Source: Streptomyces fulvorobeus (GTDB lineage: Bacteria; Actinomycetota; Actinomycetes; Streptomycetales; Streptomycetaceae). From it: 64,000 nt of DNA. The stretch spans positions 1,922,001-1,986,000 of the forward strand of contig NZ_BLWC01000001.1 of NCBI RefSeq assembly GCF_013167895.1, read 5' to 3'. Below the pieces are notes generated by a model, which saw only the letters and a list, made by a program, of their open reading frames with translations, did no database searches and was not told the origin of the DNA. The translations under genes and the position numbers were made by a program. Of the stretch, positions 7,195 to 14,676 are shown piece by piece (position 1 is the first letter of the stretch; each line of letters opens with the position of its first letter).

Positions 7195-9270
7195 ATGGCC
7201 CGCACCGAGACTTCCACCCACTGCCCGTACTGCGCCCTGCAGTGCGGGATGAATCTGCGACCGGTCACCGATGGCACGGTGGTCGAGGTCGTGGAGCGTA
7301 CCGACTTCCCCGTCAACCGGGGAGCGCTGTGCGGCAAGGGCCGTACCGCGCCCGCCGTGCTCTCCTCGGCGGTGCGGCTGACCGTGCCGCTCGTGCGGAG
7401 CGCCGTGAGCGGCGAGCTGGAGCCGGCGGGCTGGGACGAGGCCCTGGAGCGGATCGCGGACGGGCTGCGCGGGACCCGGGCGGCTCACGGGGCGGACGCC
7501 GTGGGTGTGTTCGGCGGGGGCGGGCTGACCAACGAGAAGGCGTACGCGCTCGGGAAGTTCGCCCGGGTGGTGCTCGCCACCTCGCAGATCGACTACAACG
7601 GCCGCTTCTGCATGTCGTCGGCCGCTGCCGCGCACCAGCGGGCCTTCGGCCTCGACCGGGGGCTGCCGTTCCCTCTGGAGGACATCCCCCGTACCGGCTG
7701 CGTGATCCTGGTCGGGTCCAACCTCGCCGAGACCATGCCGCCCGCGCTGCGCTACCTGACCGAGCTGCGGGAGAACGGCGGCAAGCTGATCGTCATCGAT
7801 CCGCGCCGCACCAGGACCGCCGAGCAGGCGGATCTCCATCTGGCGCCCCGGCCAGGCACCGATCTGGCACTCGCGCTCGGCATGCTGCATCTGGTGGTGG
7901 CGGACGGCCGGGTGGACGAGGAGTTCGTCGCCTCCCGTACGAACGGGTGGGACGAGGCCAGGGCCGGGGTCATGGCGCACTGGCCGGAGCTGGTGGAGCG
8001 CATCACCGGGGTGCCGGTGCCGCAGGTGCGCGAGGCCGTCGAGATGTTCTGCGGGGCGGAGACCGGCATGGTGCTGACCGCCCGGGGGCCCGAGCAGCAG
8101 TCGAAGGGTACGGACACGGTCGGCGCCTGGATCAACCTCTGCCTGGCCACCGGCCGGGCCGGGCGCCCGCTGTCCGGCTACGGCTGTCTGACCGGGCAGG
8201 GCAACGGGCAGGGCGGTCGCGAGCACGGCCAGAAGGCCGACCAGCTGCCCGGTTACCGCAAGCTCACCGACCCGGCGGCCCGCCGCCACGTGGCCGGGGT
8301 GTGGGGGGTGGACCCGGATGCGCTGCCGGGGCCCGGACGCAGCGCGTACGAGCTGCTCGACGCCCTGGGTTCGGAGGTGAAGGCGCTGCTGGTGATGGGC
8401 TCCAACCCGGTCGTCTCCGCGCCGCGCGCCGGGCACGTCGAGGAGCGGCTGCGGTCGCTGGACTTCCTGGCGGTCGCCGACGTGGTGCTGTCGGAGACGG
8501 CGGCGCTGGCCGATGTGGTGCTGCCGGTGACGCAGTGGGCGGAGGAGAGCGGGACCACGACCAATCTGGAGGGCCGGGTCCTGCTGCGGCAGCGGGCGGT
8601 GACCGCTCCGGAGGGCGTACGCAGCGATCTGGAGGTGCTGAACGGCCTGGCCGGGCTCCTCGGGCACGGCAAGGGATTTCCGGCCGAGCCGCGGGAGGTC
8701 TTCGACGAGCTGCGGCGGGCCTCGGCGGGCGGGCCCGCCGACTACGCGGGCATCACCTACGAGCGGATCGTGGCGGAGGACGGGGTGTTCTGGCCCTGCC
8801 CGGACGAGGGGCACTCCGGTACGCCCCGGCTGTTCCTGGACGGGTTCGCCACGGACGACGGGCGGGCCAGGTTCGTCCCGGTGACGCACCGCCCGGCGGC
8901 GGAGGAGACGGACGCGGAGTATCCGGTGGTGCTGACGACCGGGCGGGTCGTCTCCCAGTACCAGTCGGGGGCGCAGACCCGCCGGGTGGCGGAGCTGAAC
9001 GCGGCGGCGCCCGGTCCGTTCGTGGAGCTGCATCCACGGCTCGCGGAGCGGATCGGCGTGGCCGATGGTGAGGCGGTCGCCGTCACGTCGCGGCGGGGGC
9101 GGGCGGTGGCGCCCGCGCGGATCACCGTGGCGATCCGGCAGGACACCGTGTTCATGCCATTCCACTGGGCGGGCGGGGGCCGGGCCAACACGCTGACGAA
9201 CCCGGCCCTCGACCCGATCTCGCGGATGCCCGAGTTCAAGGTGTGCGCGGTGCGGGTGGAACCCGCGTGA
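7195..9270 (+). CDS. nasA: Assimilatory nitrate reductase catalytic subunit
   Basis: A 691-residue molybdopterin (bis-MGD) oxidoreductase reducing nitrate to nitrite in the cytoplasm. The N-terminal [4Fe-4S] site is formed by Cys10, Cys13, Cys17 (CPYCALQC) and Cys46 (GALCGKG). Downstream blocks include YNGRFCMSSAAAAHQRAFG, a glycine-rich LVGSNLAETMPP segment, the MGD region GQGNGQGGREHGQK and the C-terminal TTGRVVSQYQSGAQTRR motif of the molydopterin dinucleotide-binding domain. There is no C-terminal BFD-type [2Fe-2S] extension, so it is a compact NasA. Formate dehydrogenase-like relatives are possible, but linkage to nirBD and a GlnR-like box favours nitrate reductase. It stands alone, not cotranscribed with nirBD. 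Confidence 0.9.
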   Translation: MARTETSTHCPYCALQCGMNLRPVTDGTVVEVVERTDFPVNRGALCGKGRTAPAVLSSAVRLTVPLVRSAVSGELEPAGWDEALERIADGLRGTRAAHGADAVGVFGGGGLTNEKAYALGKFARVVLATSQIDYNGRFCMSSAAAAHQRAFGLDRGLPFPLEDIPRTGCVILVGSNLAETMPPALRYLTELRENGGKLIVIDPRRTRTAEQADLHLAPRPGTDLALALGMLHLVVADGRVDEEFVASRTNGWDEARAGVMAHWPELVERITGVPVPQVREAVEMFCGAETGMVLTARGPEQQSKGTDTVGAWINLCLATGRAGRPLSGYGCLTGQGNGQGGREHGQKADQLPGYRKLTDPAARRHVAGVWGVDPDALPGPGRSAYELLDALGSEVKALLVMGSNPVVSAPRAGHVEERLRSLDFLAVADVVLSETAALADVVLPVTQWAEESGTTTNLEGRVLLRQRAVTAPEGVRSDLEVLNGLAGLLGHGKGFPAEPREVFDELRRASAGGPADYAGITYERIVAEDGVFWPCPDEGHSGTPRLFLDGFATDDGRARFVPVTHRPAAEETDAEYPVVLTTGRVVSQYQSGAQTRRVAELNAAAPGPFVELHPRLAERIGVADGEAVAVTSRRGRAVAPARITVAIRQDTVFMPFHWAGGGRANTLTNPALDPISRMPEFKVCAVRVEPA

Positions 9271-9673
9271 GCCAGTGGCCGCCGGGAATCCGGGTGCCGC
9301 CCGTGCGCAGCGAGCGGGTGACCGCGGCAGCCGCGAGGTAGACCCAGGCGGCGGTCGTGGCCTCCTCCACCTGGACGTCCCTGGCCACCCGGTCGTACAG
9401 ATTGCCCGGGTGGCCGGTGCCCAGGCACCCCTCCAGCTGGTCGAGCCGCCCGAGCAGTTCCCCGTACGCGCCGGGCGCCGGGGTGACGAGGGCGCCGTGG
9501 ACCGTGCCGTGGCCCTCGACGGCGTACGGGTAACCGGGGCCCTCGTAGAGGAGCGCGCCCGGCAGGAGGGCCGGTTCCTCCCGGGCCGTGCGGCCGAGGA
9601 GGAACCGGCCGTGGTTGCGCTGTCCCGGCAGGAGCGTGCCGTAGACGAAGAACGGCAGCCGGCGAACGGTCAC
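9236..9673 (-). CDS. Gamma-glutamylcyclotransferase-like (GGCT/AIG2) protein
   Basis: A 145-residue protein of the GGCT/AIG2 fold. The start FFVYGTLLPGQRNHGRFL carries the YGTL substrate-cavity signature; GALLYEGPGYPYAV and the ELLGRLDQLEGC segment with the catalytic Glu position follow. The GTG overlaps the cutA stop by four bases. Its last 35 bases overlap the end of nasA on the opposite strand. Probably acts on gamma-glutamyl-amine or peptide substrates; the exact reaction is not determined. Confidence 0.82.
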   Translation of the reverse strand: MTVRRLPFFVYGTLLPGQRNHGRFLLGRTAREEPALLPGALLYEGPGYPYAVEGHGTVHGALVTPAPGAYGELLGRLDQLEGCLGTGHPGNLYDRVARDVQVEEATTAAWVYLAAAAVTRSLRTGGTRIPGGHWLTRVPPAPRTP

Positions 9674-10008
9674 AGCGCCACGACGGGCGCGGTCTGCGCA
9701 GTCACCCAGGCGAGGTAGCGGGCGCTGCCGCGCACCACGGGGGTCGCGATGATCTCCGGGGTGTCGTAGTCGTGCACCGCCTCGATGTGCTCCTCCAGTT
9801 CGTCGTACCGCTCGGCCGTGGTCTTGAACAGCACCTGCCACTCCTCGGTGGCCTCGATGGCGTTCTCCCAGCGGTAGACGGAGGTGACGGGTGCGGAGAT
9901 CTGCGCGCAGGCGGCCAGCCGGGCCTCCACGGCACTCCGGGCGAGGGACCTGGCCTTCTCCTCGCTGTCCGTGGTGGTCAGTACGGTCAGCCATGCCGGA
10001 TCGGTCAT
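9670..10008 (-). CDS. cutA: Divalent-cation tolerance protein CutA
   Basis: A 112-residue CutA1 family protein, a trimeric PII-like fold implicated in copper/divalent cation tolerance. Typical elements are WLTVLTTTDSEEKARSLA, LAACAQI, SVYRWENAIEATEEW and HDYDTPEIIATPV. The length matches the family. The ATG was chosen because homologous sequence begins there; upstream in-frame sequence overlaps other genes. Translationally coupled to the downstream GGCT-like gene. Confidence 0.92.
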   Translation of the reverse strand: MTDPAWLTVLTTTDSEEKARSLARSAVEARLAACAQISAPVTSVYRWENAIEATEEWQVLFKTTAERYDELEEHIEAVHDYDTPEIIATPVVRGSARYLAWVTAQTAPVVAL

Positions 10009-10070
10009 CGTCGGGCTCCTCGGAGTGCGTACGAAAGGCGGTCTCCCGGACATTGTCGGCCTGGACGGGG

Positions 10071-10694
10071 TCAGGCGCCGTAGGGCCGGCGCGTCTTGGC
10101 GTCGCGCAGCGCGTGGCCCCACCAGACGAGCTGGTCGAGCATCGCCTTGGCCGCCGCGTCGGGAGCGGTGGGGTCCTTGTGGCGTCCCTCGTCGTCGAAG
10201 TGGGCGCCGGCGTTGTGGAAGGAGACCGTGTCGCGCATGGTCACGGCGTGCAGTTCGGCGAAGACCTGCCGGAGCTGTTCGACGGCCCGCAGACCGCCGG
10301 AGATTCCTCCGTACGAGACGAAGGCGACGGGTTTGGCCTGCCATTCGCCGTGGTGCCAGTCGATGAGGTTCTTGAGGGAGGCGGGGAAGGAGTGGTTGTA
10401 CTCGGGGGTGAGGACGACGAAGGCGTCCGCTTCGGCCAATCTGGGCGAGACCCGGGCCAGCTGGGCCTGTGCGGCGGGGGCGGGGCGGTGGGAGAGGGTG
10501 AAGGGGAGGTCCAGCTCGGCGACGTCGATCAGTTCGGTCTCGATGCCGGGGTGGCCGGCCGCCCGGGAGAGGAACCAGTCGGCGACGACGGGGCCGAAGC
10601 GCCCTTCGCGGTTGCTGGCGAGGATGACGGCCACCTTGAGCGGCGCGGCGGTGGCGTGGGACACGGATGCGGGGGTGGAAGCGGTGAGGTCCAT
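10071..10694 (-). CDS. NADPH-dependent FMN reductase family protein
   Basis: A 207-residue flavodoxin-like reductase. LKVAVILASNREGRFGPVVADWF forms the FMN phosphate loop, FVVLTPEYNHSFPASLKNLIDW is the characteristic FMN/NAD(P)H motif, and FVSYGGISGGLRAVEQLR follows. The ATG at 10692-10694 was preferred over one 21 bases upstream because AGGAG lies nine bases before it. It precedes cutA on the same strand by about 60 bases. Likely supplies reduced flavin or reduces quinones/chromate; the substrate is unknown. Confidence 0.87.
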   Translation of the reverse strand: MDLTASTPASVSHATAAPLKVAVILASNREGRFGPVVADWFLSRAAGHPGIETELIDVAELDLPFTLSHRPAPAAQAQLARVSPRLAEADAFVVLTPEYNHSFPASLKNLIDWHHGEWQAKPVAFVSYGGISGGLRAVEQLRQVFAELHAVTMRDTVSFHNAGAHFDDEGRHKDPTAPDAAAKAMLDQLVWWGHALRDAKTRRPYGA

Positions 10695-10771
10695 GCCCAG
10701 AGGCTCCTGCCTCAACCGCGCTTGAGGTCAAGCCCGCCGGTCCGCGGGTTCCACGGCATACGGTGGACGGC

Positions 10772-11563
10772 ATGACAACTGCCGCACGGTCGCCGTACGC
10801 CGAGGTCGACGGGCACCCCGCCACCGAGGACGATCTGCGTGTGGCCGCCTTCTTCCCCTACGGCCATTTCACGGCCATGCAGATCCGGGGCGCAGGGGTA
10901 CGCGGACTGGATCTGCACCTCGGCCGGCTGGACGCCGGGAACCGGGAGCTGTTCGGCCTCCCGCTGGACGGTGAGCGGGTGCGCGGGCTGATAGCGCACG
11001 CGCTGGAGGGCGCCGGGGTGCTGGACGGTTCGGTGCGGGTGCACGGCCTCCTGCCGCCGGGCGGCACGGAGACGACCGTGCTGGTGACCGTGCGGGAGCC
11101 CGTGGTGACGGCCGCCGCCCCGCAGAGCCTGATGTCCGTCCCGTACACACGCGTGGTGCCGCACATCAAGCGCCCCGGCGAGTTCGGCCAGACCTACTTC
11201 GGGCGGCTGGCGCGGCAGTCCGGTTTCGACGACGCACTGCTGACCGCGCCGGGCGGGGTGGTGGCGGAGGGGGCCGTCACCAACATCGGTCTCTGGGACG
11301 GTACGTCGGTAATCTGGCCGGACGCGCCCGCCCTGACCGGCATCACGATGACGCTGCTGGAACAGGGGCTCGGCCGGGCCGGCTCGGTGCGGCGGCCGGT
11401 GACGCTGGAGGACCTCGGGGGCTACCGGTCGGCGTTCGTCACCAACTCGCAGGGCATCGCGGCCGTGCACCGGATCGACGACGTCTCCTTCGAGGTCGAC
11501 GAGGAGCTGATGGGGCGCCTGGGGAAGGTGTACGGGGACGTCACCTGGGACAGCGTCCGATAA
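10772..11563 (+). CDS. Class IV PLP-dependent aminotransferase family protein
   Basis: A 263-residue fold-type IV PLP enzyme (relatives: branched-chain aminotransferase, D-amino acid aminotransferase, aminodeoxychorismate lyase). Lys133 in HIKRPGEFGQTYFGRLARQ is the expected Schiff-base lysine, and VVAEGAVTNIGLWDG matches the E-G-x-x-x-N signature near residue 170. The cofactor-phosphate-binding region ITMTLLEQGL follows. A GTG nine bases upstream is an alternative start. Divergent from the FMN reductase gene by about 77 bases. Substrate cannot be deduced; aminodeoxychorismate lyase-like activity is one option. Confidence 0.85.
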   Translation: MTTAARSPYAEVDGHPATEDDLRVAAFFPYGHFTAMQIRGAGVRGLDLHLGRLDAGNRELFGLPLDGERVRGLIAHALEGAGVLDGSVRVHGLLPPGGTETTVLVTVREPVVTAAAPQSLMSVPYTRVVPHIKRPGEFGQTYFGRLARQSGFDDALLTAPGGVVAEGAVTNIGLWDGTSVIWPDAPALTGITMTLLEQGLGRAGSVRRPVTLEDLGGYRSAFVTNSQGIAAVHRIDDVSFEVDEELMGRLGKVYGDVTWDSVR

Positions 11564-11602
11564 GAGCTCGCCGGGACAAGCGACGAACATATGGTCGTGC
11601 CC

Positions 11603-12064
11603 ATGCAGATCCACATCCACGCCTCCGCACTCCCTGGCCGCGCCTGCGGGCCGGACACCGACTTTCCCGGCTTCGACAACATCCACGTCGGCGTGCAGCG
11701 CAAGGACAGGCCGGGCGAGCTGCTCGGGCTGTGTCCAGGTGACGCGCCCTCCGCCACCTGGACGCTCGACTGCGTCGCCGCCCCGGCGCAGGAGGGCGTG
11801 GAGGTGTCGGGGCCGTATGTGCAGAACCGGCTCGGCGGGCGGTTCGTCTATCTGTCGTGGGGCACGGTCGACGGCTCGGGAGTCTTCTCCATGTTCCGGC
11901 GGGCCAAGCTGATGTTCGGCGACATCGGCCCGGGCGTCCTGGAAGCGGCCGTACGGACCGGGCATCTCACCGCGCGGCTCCCGCTGAGCGATGCGAAGGG
12001 GCAGCCCTTGTGCGGCCGGGTGCGCCCGCCGGTCATCGAGTGGGCCGCCACGGACGGCGCCTGA
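11603..12064 (+). CDS. DUF5990 family protein
   Basis: A 153-residue soluble protein beginning MQIHIHASALPGRACGPDTD, followed by FDNIHVGVQRKDRPGELLGL and PSATWTLDC, the pattern I associate with DUF5990. The C-terminal half includes RFVYLSWGTVDG and MFRRAKLMFGDI. An ATG 12 bases upstream is an alternative start; neither has a strong ribosome-binding site. It follows the aminotransferase gene by about 40 bases and may be cotranscribed. Function unknown. Confidence 0.75.
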   Translation: MQIHIHASALPGRACGPDTDFPGFDNIHVGVQRKDRPGELLGLCPGDAPSATWTLDCVAAPAQEGVEVSGPYVQNRLGGRFVYLSWGTVDGSGVFSMFRRAKLMFGDIGPGVLEAAVRTGHLTARLPLSDAKGQPLCGRVRPPVIEWAATDGA

Positions 12065-12078
12065 ACCCCCGCACGACA

Positions 12079-12118
12079 CCGCCCCCACGGACCCGGGGGG
12101 TTGGGTCCGCAGGGGCGG
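12079..12118 (+). terminator. Intrinsic terminator after DUF5990 gene
   Basis: Inverted repeat with outer arms CCGCCCC/GGGGCGG and inner arms ACGGACCC/GGGTCCGC around a GGGGGTT-type loop, 15 bases after the stop codon; a short TT-GTTGT tract follows. Confidence 0.75.
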
Positions 12119-12209
12119 TTGTTGTGGGGTGCGGCGGGGGGGTTGCCGCGTCCCGTGGGGGGTGTCCTTCGTGTGCCCTCCTCCGCCGGGGGCATGCGCA
12201 GGAAATGCT

Positions 12210-12225
12210 TGTGATCTGGGTCACA
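12210..12225. promoter_or_regulatory. CRP-type palindrome TGTGA-N6-TCACA
   Basis: A perfect 16-base CRP-family dyad (TGTGATCTGGGTCACA) about 225 bases before the surface-protein gene. Streptomyces Crp recognises a GTG-N6-8-CAC type motif and controls development-associated and secreted proteins. A match this exact in 72% GC DNA is unlikely by chance, but binding is not shown. Confidence 0.55.
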
Positions 12226-12450
12226 TTATCGCTGCGGCGCTCGTCACCCGATCGGCGCGAGGCACCTCCCGGCTGACCGGACAGCCCAGCCGCACCGCCG
12301 TGACCTGCGCCGACACCCTGCGGCAAGGGTGCCGCGCCGGTCCGTACGGGTGAATGCTGATGGCGCGTCAGCAGGCGCGGACCCCGGGACGGCCGTTGCC
12401 TCGGAGGCAGGACACACCCAGCTCGCGCCGTCTGCCCGGAGGAACTCCCC

Positions 12451-13026
12451 ATGCGCAGTCCTGCCCGCCTCGTGACCGGTACCGCCGCCGCGGCGCTCAC
12501 TGCCGCCGCGCTCGGCCTCACCCTCGCCACCCCGTCCGCCCACGCGGGAGACCTCGGCCGGCTGGAGATCACCCCGGCGACCGCCACCCCCGGCGCCACG
12601 GTCACCGTGAACACCACCGCGTGCGGACCCGACGGTATGGGCATCGGCGACGCGAACTCCCTGGACGCCGGCGACTTCGAGCTGAGCCCCGGCACCCACA
12701 AGGAGGCCGCGATCGGCCGGTTCACCGTGCCGCACGACACCAAGCCGGGCACGTACCGCATCGGCGTCTCGTGCGACAACGGCAAGGAGGCCGCCGGGGA
12801 CCTCGAAGTGACCGGAGGCGGTGGCCACCACAAGCCCGACCCGCACAAGCCCGACCCCTACCGGCCGGACCACGACCGGCCGGCCGGTCACGTCAGGACC
12901 GGTGTCGGCGGCAGCGTCGGGCCGGACACCACGCAGATGGCCGCGGGCGCCGGTGTCATCGCCGCCGCGGCCGTCGGCGGGGCACTGCTGGTGCGCCGCC
13001 GGGCGAACGGCACGCACGGCGGCTGA
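12451..13026 (+). CDS. Secreted surface protein with C-terminal membrane anchor, paired with sortase
   Basis: A 191-residue exported protein. A Sec signal peptide (MRSPARLVTGTAAAALTAAA then LGLTLATPSAHA) is cleaved near residue 32. A beta-rich domain follows (LEITPATATPGATVTVNTTACG, GTYRIGVSC, LEVTGG) with two Cys residues that could form a disulfide. A Pro/His/Asp-rich spacer with HKPDP repeats leads to a C-terminal hydrophobic helix (AGVIAAAAVGGALLV) and an RRR stop-transfer. No canonical LPXTG was found; GPDTTQM precedes the helix. A very good GGAGGA site precedes the ATG. The class F sortase gene lies 88 bases downstream. Being its substrate is plausible but unproven. Confidence 0.8.
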   Translation: MRSPARLVTGTAAAALTAAALGLTLATPSAHAGDLGRLEITPATATPGATVTVNTTACGPDGMGIGDANSLDAGDFELSPGTHKEAAIGRFTVPHDTKPGTYRIGVSCDNGKEAAGDLEVTGGGGHHKPDPHKPDPYRPDHDRPAGHVRTGVGGSVGPDTTQMAAGAGVIAAAAVGGALLVRRRANGTHGG

Positions 13027-13035
13027 CACAGCGCC

Positions 13036-13068
13036 GCGGCCGCCTCCGGCACCGCCGGGGGCGGCCGC
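13036..13068 (+). terminator. Hairpin between surface protein and sortase genes
   Basis: Arms GCGGCCGCC and GGCGGCCGC around a 15-base loop, ten bases after the surface-protein stop. It may be a leaky terminator reducing sortase expression relative to the upstream gene. Confidence 0.5.
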
Positions 13069-13114
13069 TCCCCGTACCGCCCTTCCCGCCCGCTCACTCC
13101 GCGAGGATCACCAC

Positions 13115-13738
13115 GTGTCACAGAAGGCCAAGGGCTGGCTGGTAGGCAGCACCGTGCTGTGCGGCCTCTGGCTGATCCAGAACGGGTCCGACACCCTGCT
13201 GGTGCCGCCCCAGCCGTCCGCCGCCGAGTCCTTCGCCGCCGGCCCCCAGCTCCAGCCCGGATCACCCGTCGCCGCACCGATGCGCCCCTCGGAGCCCGTC
13301 CGCATCCGCATCCCCGCCATCGAGGTGGACGCTCCGATGATGCGGCTGGGACTGGACGCGGACGGCGGCCTCGACGTACCGCCGGACGGGAACCGCAACA
13401 TCGCCGGCTGGTTCAAGAACGGCACCCCGCCCGGCACCAGGGGCACCGCGATCGTGGCCGGGCACGTCGACAACGCGCGGGGCCCGTCCGTCTTCTACTC
13501 CCTGGGGGCGCTGAAGCGGGGCACCCTGGTCGAGATCGACCGCAAGGACGGGCACACGGCCGTCTTCTCGATCGACGCGATCGAGGTGTACGACAACGAG
13601 GACTTCCCCGACCAGCGGGTGTACGGGGAGTCGCCGCACGCCTCACTGCGGCTGATCACCTGCGGCGGCGGATTCTCGGAGAAGACCGGCTACCAGGGCA
13701 ACGTCGTGGCGTACGCCCACCTCACCGAGGTGCGCTGA
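13115..13738 (+). CDS. Class F sortase
   Basis: A 207-residue membrane-tethered transpeptidase. An uncleaved N-terminal hydrophobic segment (WLVGSTVLCGLWLIQNG) is followed by a Pro-rich linker and the sortase domain from about residue 60 (VRIRIPAIEVDAPMMRLGLD). His117 in IVAGHVDN and Cys183 in RLITCGGGF are the expected catalytic pair. The usual Arg about ten residues after the Cys is not evident (EKTGYQGNVV follows). The GTG start follows GAGGA at seven bases. Neighbouring genes suggest a dedicated substrate/sortase pair. Class F sortases are widespread in actinobacteria with poorly defined substrates. Confidence 0.87.
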   Translation: MSQKAKGWLVGSTVLCGLWLIQNGSDTLLVPPQPSAAESFAAGPQLQPGSPVAAPMRPSEPVRIRIPAIEVDAPMMRLGLDADGGLDVPPDGNRNIAGWFKNGTPPGTRGTAIVAGHVDNARGPSVFYSLGALKRGTLVEIDRKDGHTAVFSIDAIEVYDNEDFPDQRVYGESPHASLRLITCGGGFSEKTGYQGNVVAYAHLTEVR

Positions 13739-13747
13739 GCTCCCCGG

Positions 13748-14539
13748 TCACCCCGTCCACTGGTCGAAGCCGAGCTTGGCGACCAGTGAGAACACCACCA
13801 CCAGCAGCACCCCGCGGACGAAGCCGCTGCCCTTCCTGAGCGCCATCCGCGCGCCGAACAGGGCGCCCGCCAGATTGAACACGGCCATCAGGGCGCCCAG
13901 TTGCCACAGCACTGTGCCCTGGTAGGCGAACATCGCCAGCGCCCCGGCGTTGGTGCAGACGTTGACGATCTTGGCGTTGGCGGACGCGGTCACCAGGTCG
14001 AGGTGGAGCACGGCGGTCAGCGCGAGCACCAGGAAGGTGCCGGTGCCCGGCCCGAACAGCCCGTCGTAGAAGCCGATGCCGCCGCCGACCAGCACGATCG
14101 CGGTCACGGTCCTGGCCCGGGTGGCCTCGCGGCCCGTACCGTCACCCGCGACCGCCGTGCCGAACGCCGGGCGCAGCAGGACGAAGGCCGCGACGGCGAG
14201 CAGCACCACCATGATCACCGGGCGCAGGACCTCGCTGCTGATCCCGGCGGCGAAGAACGCTCCGGCCATGGAACCGGTCAGCGCCATGAGCCCGATCCGC
14301 ACGGCCGTGCCCACCTGTACGGGGGTCCTGCGCAGATACGTGACGGCGGCACCCGAGGTACCGACGATCGCGACCGCCTTGTTGGTGCCGAGGACGTGAG
14401 CGGCGGGCACCTGCGGCAGGCCCAGCAGCAGCGCGGGCAGGAGCAGCAGCCCTCCCCCTCCCACCACGGCGTCGATCCAGCCGGCCGCCGCGGCGGCCAG
14501 GCAGAGGAGAACGAGGGTGGTCAGGGTGATGTCGGGCAT
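13748..14539 (-). CDS. TSUP-family (TauE/SafE) membrane permease
   Basis: A 263-residue polytopic membrane protein of the TauE/SafE (TSUP) family, exporters or importers of sulfite, sulfonates or other organic anions. The repeated half-family motif WIDAVVGGGGLLLLPALLLG occurs near the N-terminus with a second copy at VGGGIGFYDGLFGPGTGTF; about eight hydrophobic helices are visible. The ATG was chosen because the conserved sequence starts there (MPDITLTTLVLL). It ends nine bases from the convergent sortase stop and lies divergent from the nir operon. Substrate unknown; sulfite or nitrite export are possible in context. Confidence 0.87.
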   Translation of the reverse strand: MPDITLTTLVLLCLAAAAAGWIDAVVGGGGLLLLPALLLGLPQVPAAHVLGTNKAVAIVGTSGAAVTYLRRTPVQVGTAVRIGLMALTGSMAGAFFAAGISSEVLRPVIMVVLLAVAAFVLLRPAFGTAVAGDGTGREATRARTVTAIVLVGGGIGFYDGLFGPGTGTFLVLALTAVLHLDLVTASANAKIVNVCTNAGALAMFAYQGTVLWQLGALMAVFNLAGALFGARMALRKGSGFVRGVLLVVVFSLVAKLGFDQWTG

Positions 14540-14615
14540 GGACACGACCCTAAACTCCCCCGGACCGGGTCCGCAGGCCCCCTCACACACCCCCGGGGGC
14601 CGCGCTGAGCGCAAG

Positions 14616-14653
14616 GTTCCTCCCGGGAAACAGCGGGGATGCGGTCGGGTAAC
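14616..14653 (+). promoter_or_regulatory. Putative GlnR-like binding array upstream of nas/nir operon
   Basis: GTTCC-N6-GAAAC-N6-GATGC-N6-GTAAC, four half-sites at exact 11-base spacing, 23 bases before the first ATG of the operon. It matches the streptomycete GlnR consensus layout (gTnAc-n6-GaAAc repeated) better than the nasA site. nirB is a documented GlnR target in S. coelicolor; occupancy here is inferred. Confidence 0.55.
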
Positions 14654-14676
14654 ACCCGGAGCGCACTCTCGTTGTC

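Larger units (their letters stand above)
12065..12450. other. Intergenic region with terminator and CRP-like site
   Basis: 386 bases without a credible gene. It holds the terminator of the DUF5990 transcript, a G-rich stretch, a TGTGA-N6-TCACA dyad, and the GGAGGAACTCCCC ribosome-binding site of the following secreted protein. Short open frames here lack conserved features. Confidence 0.6.

Noticed and set aside
7102..9165. A 687-codon open frame opposite nasA
   Set aside because: Composition is Arg/His/Pro-rich shadow sequence; nasA with its iron-sulfur and MGD motifs explains the region.
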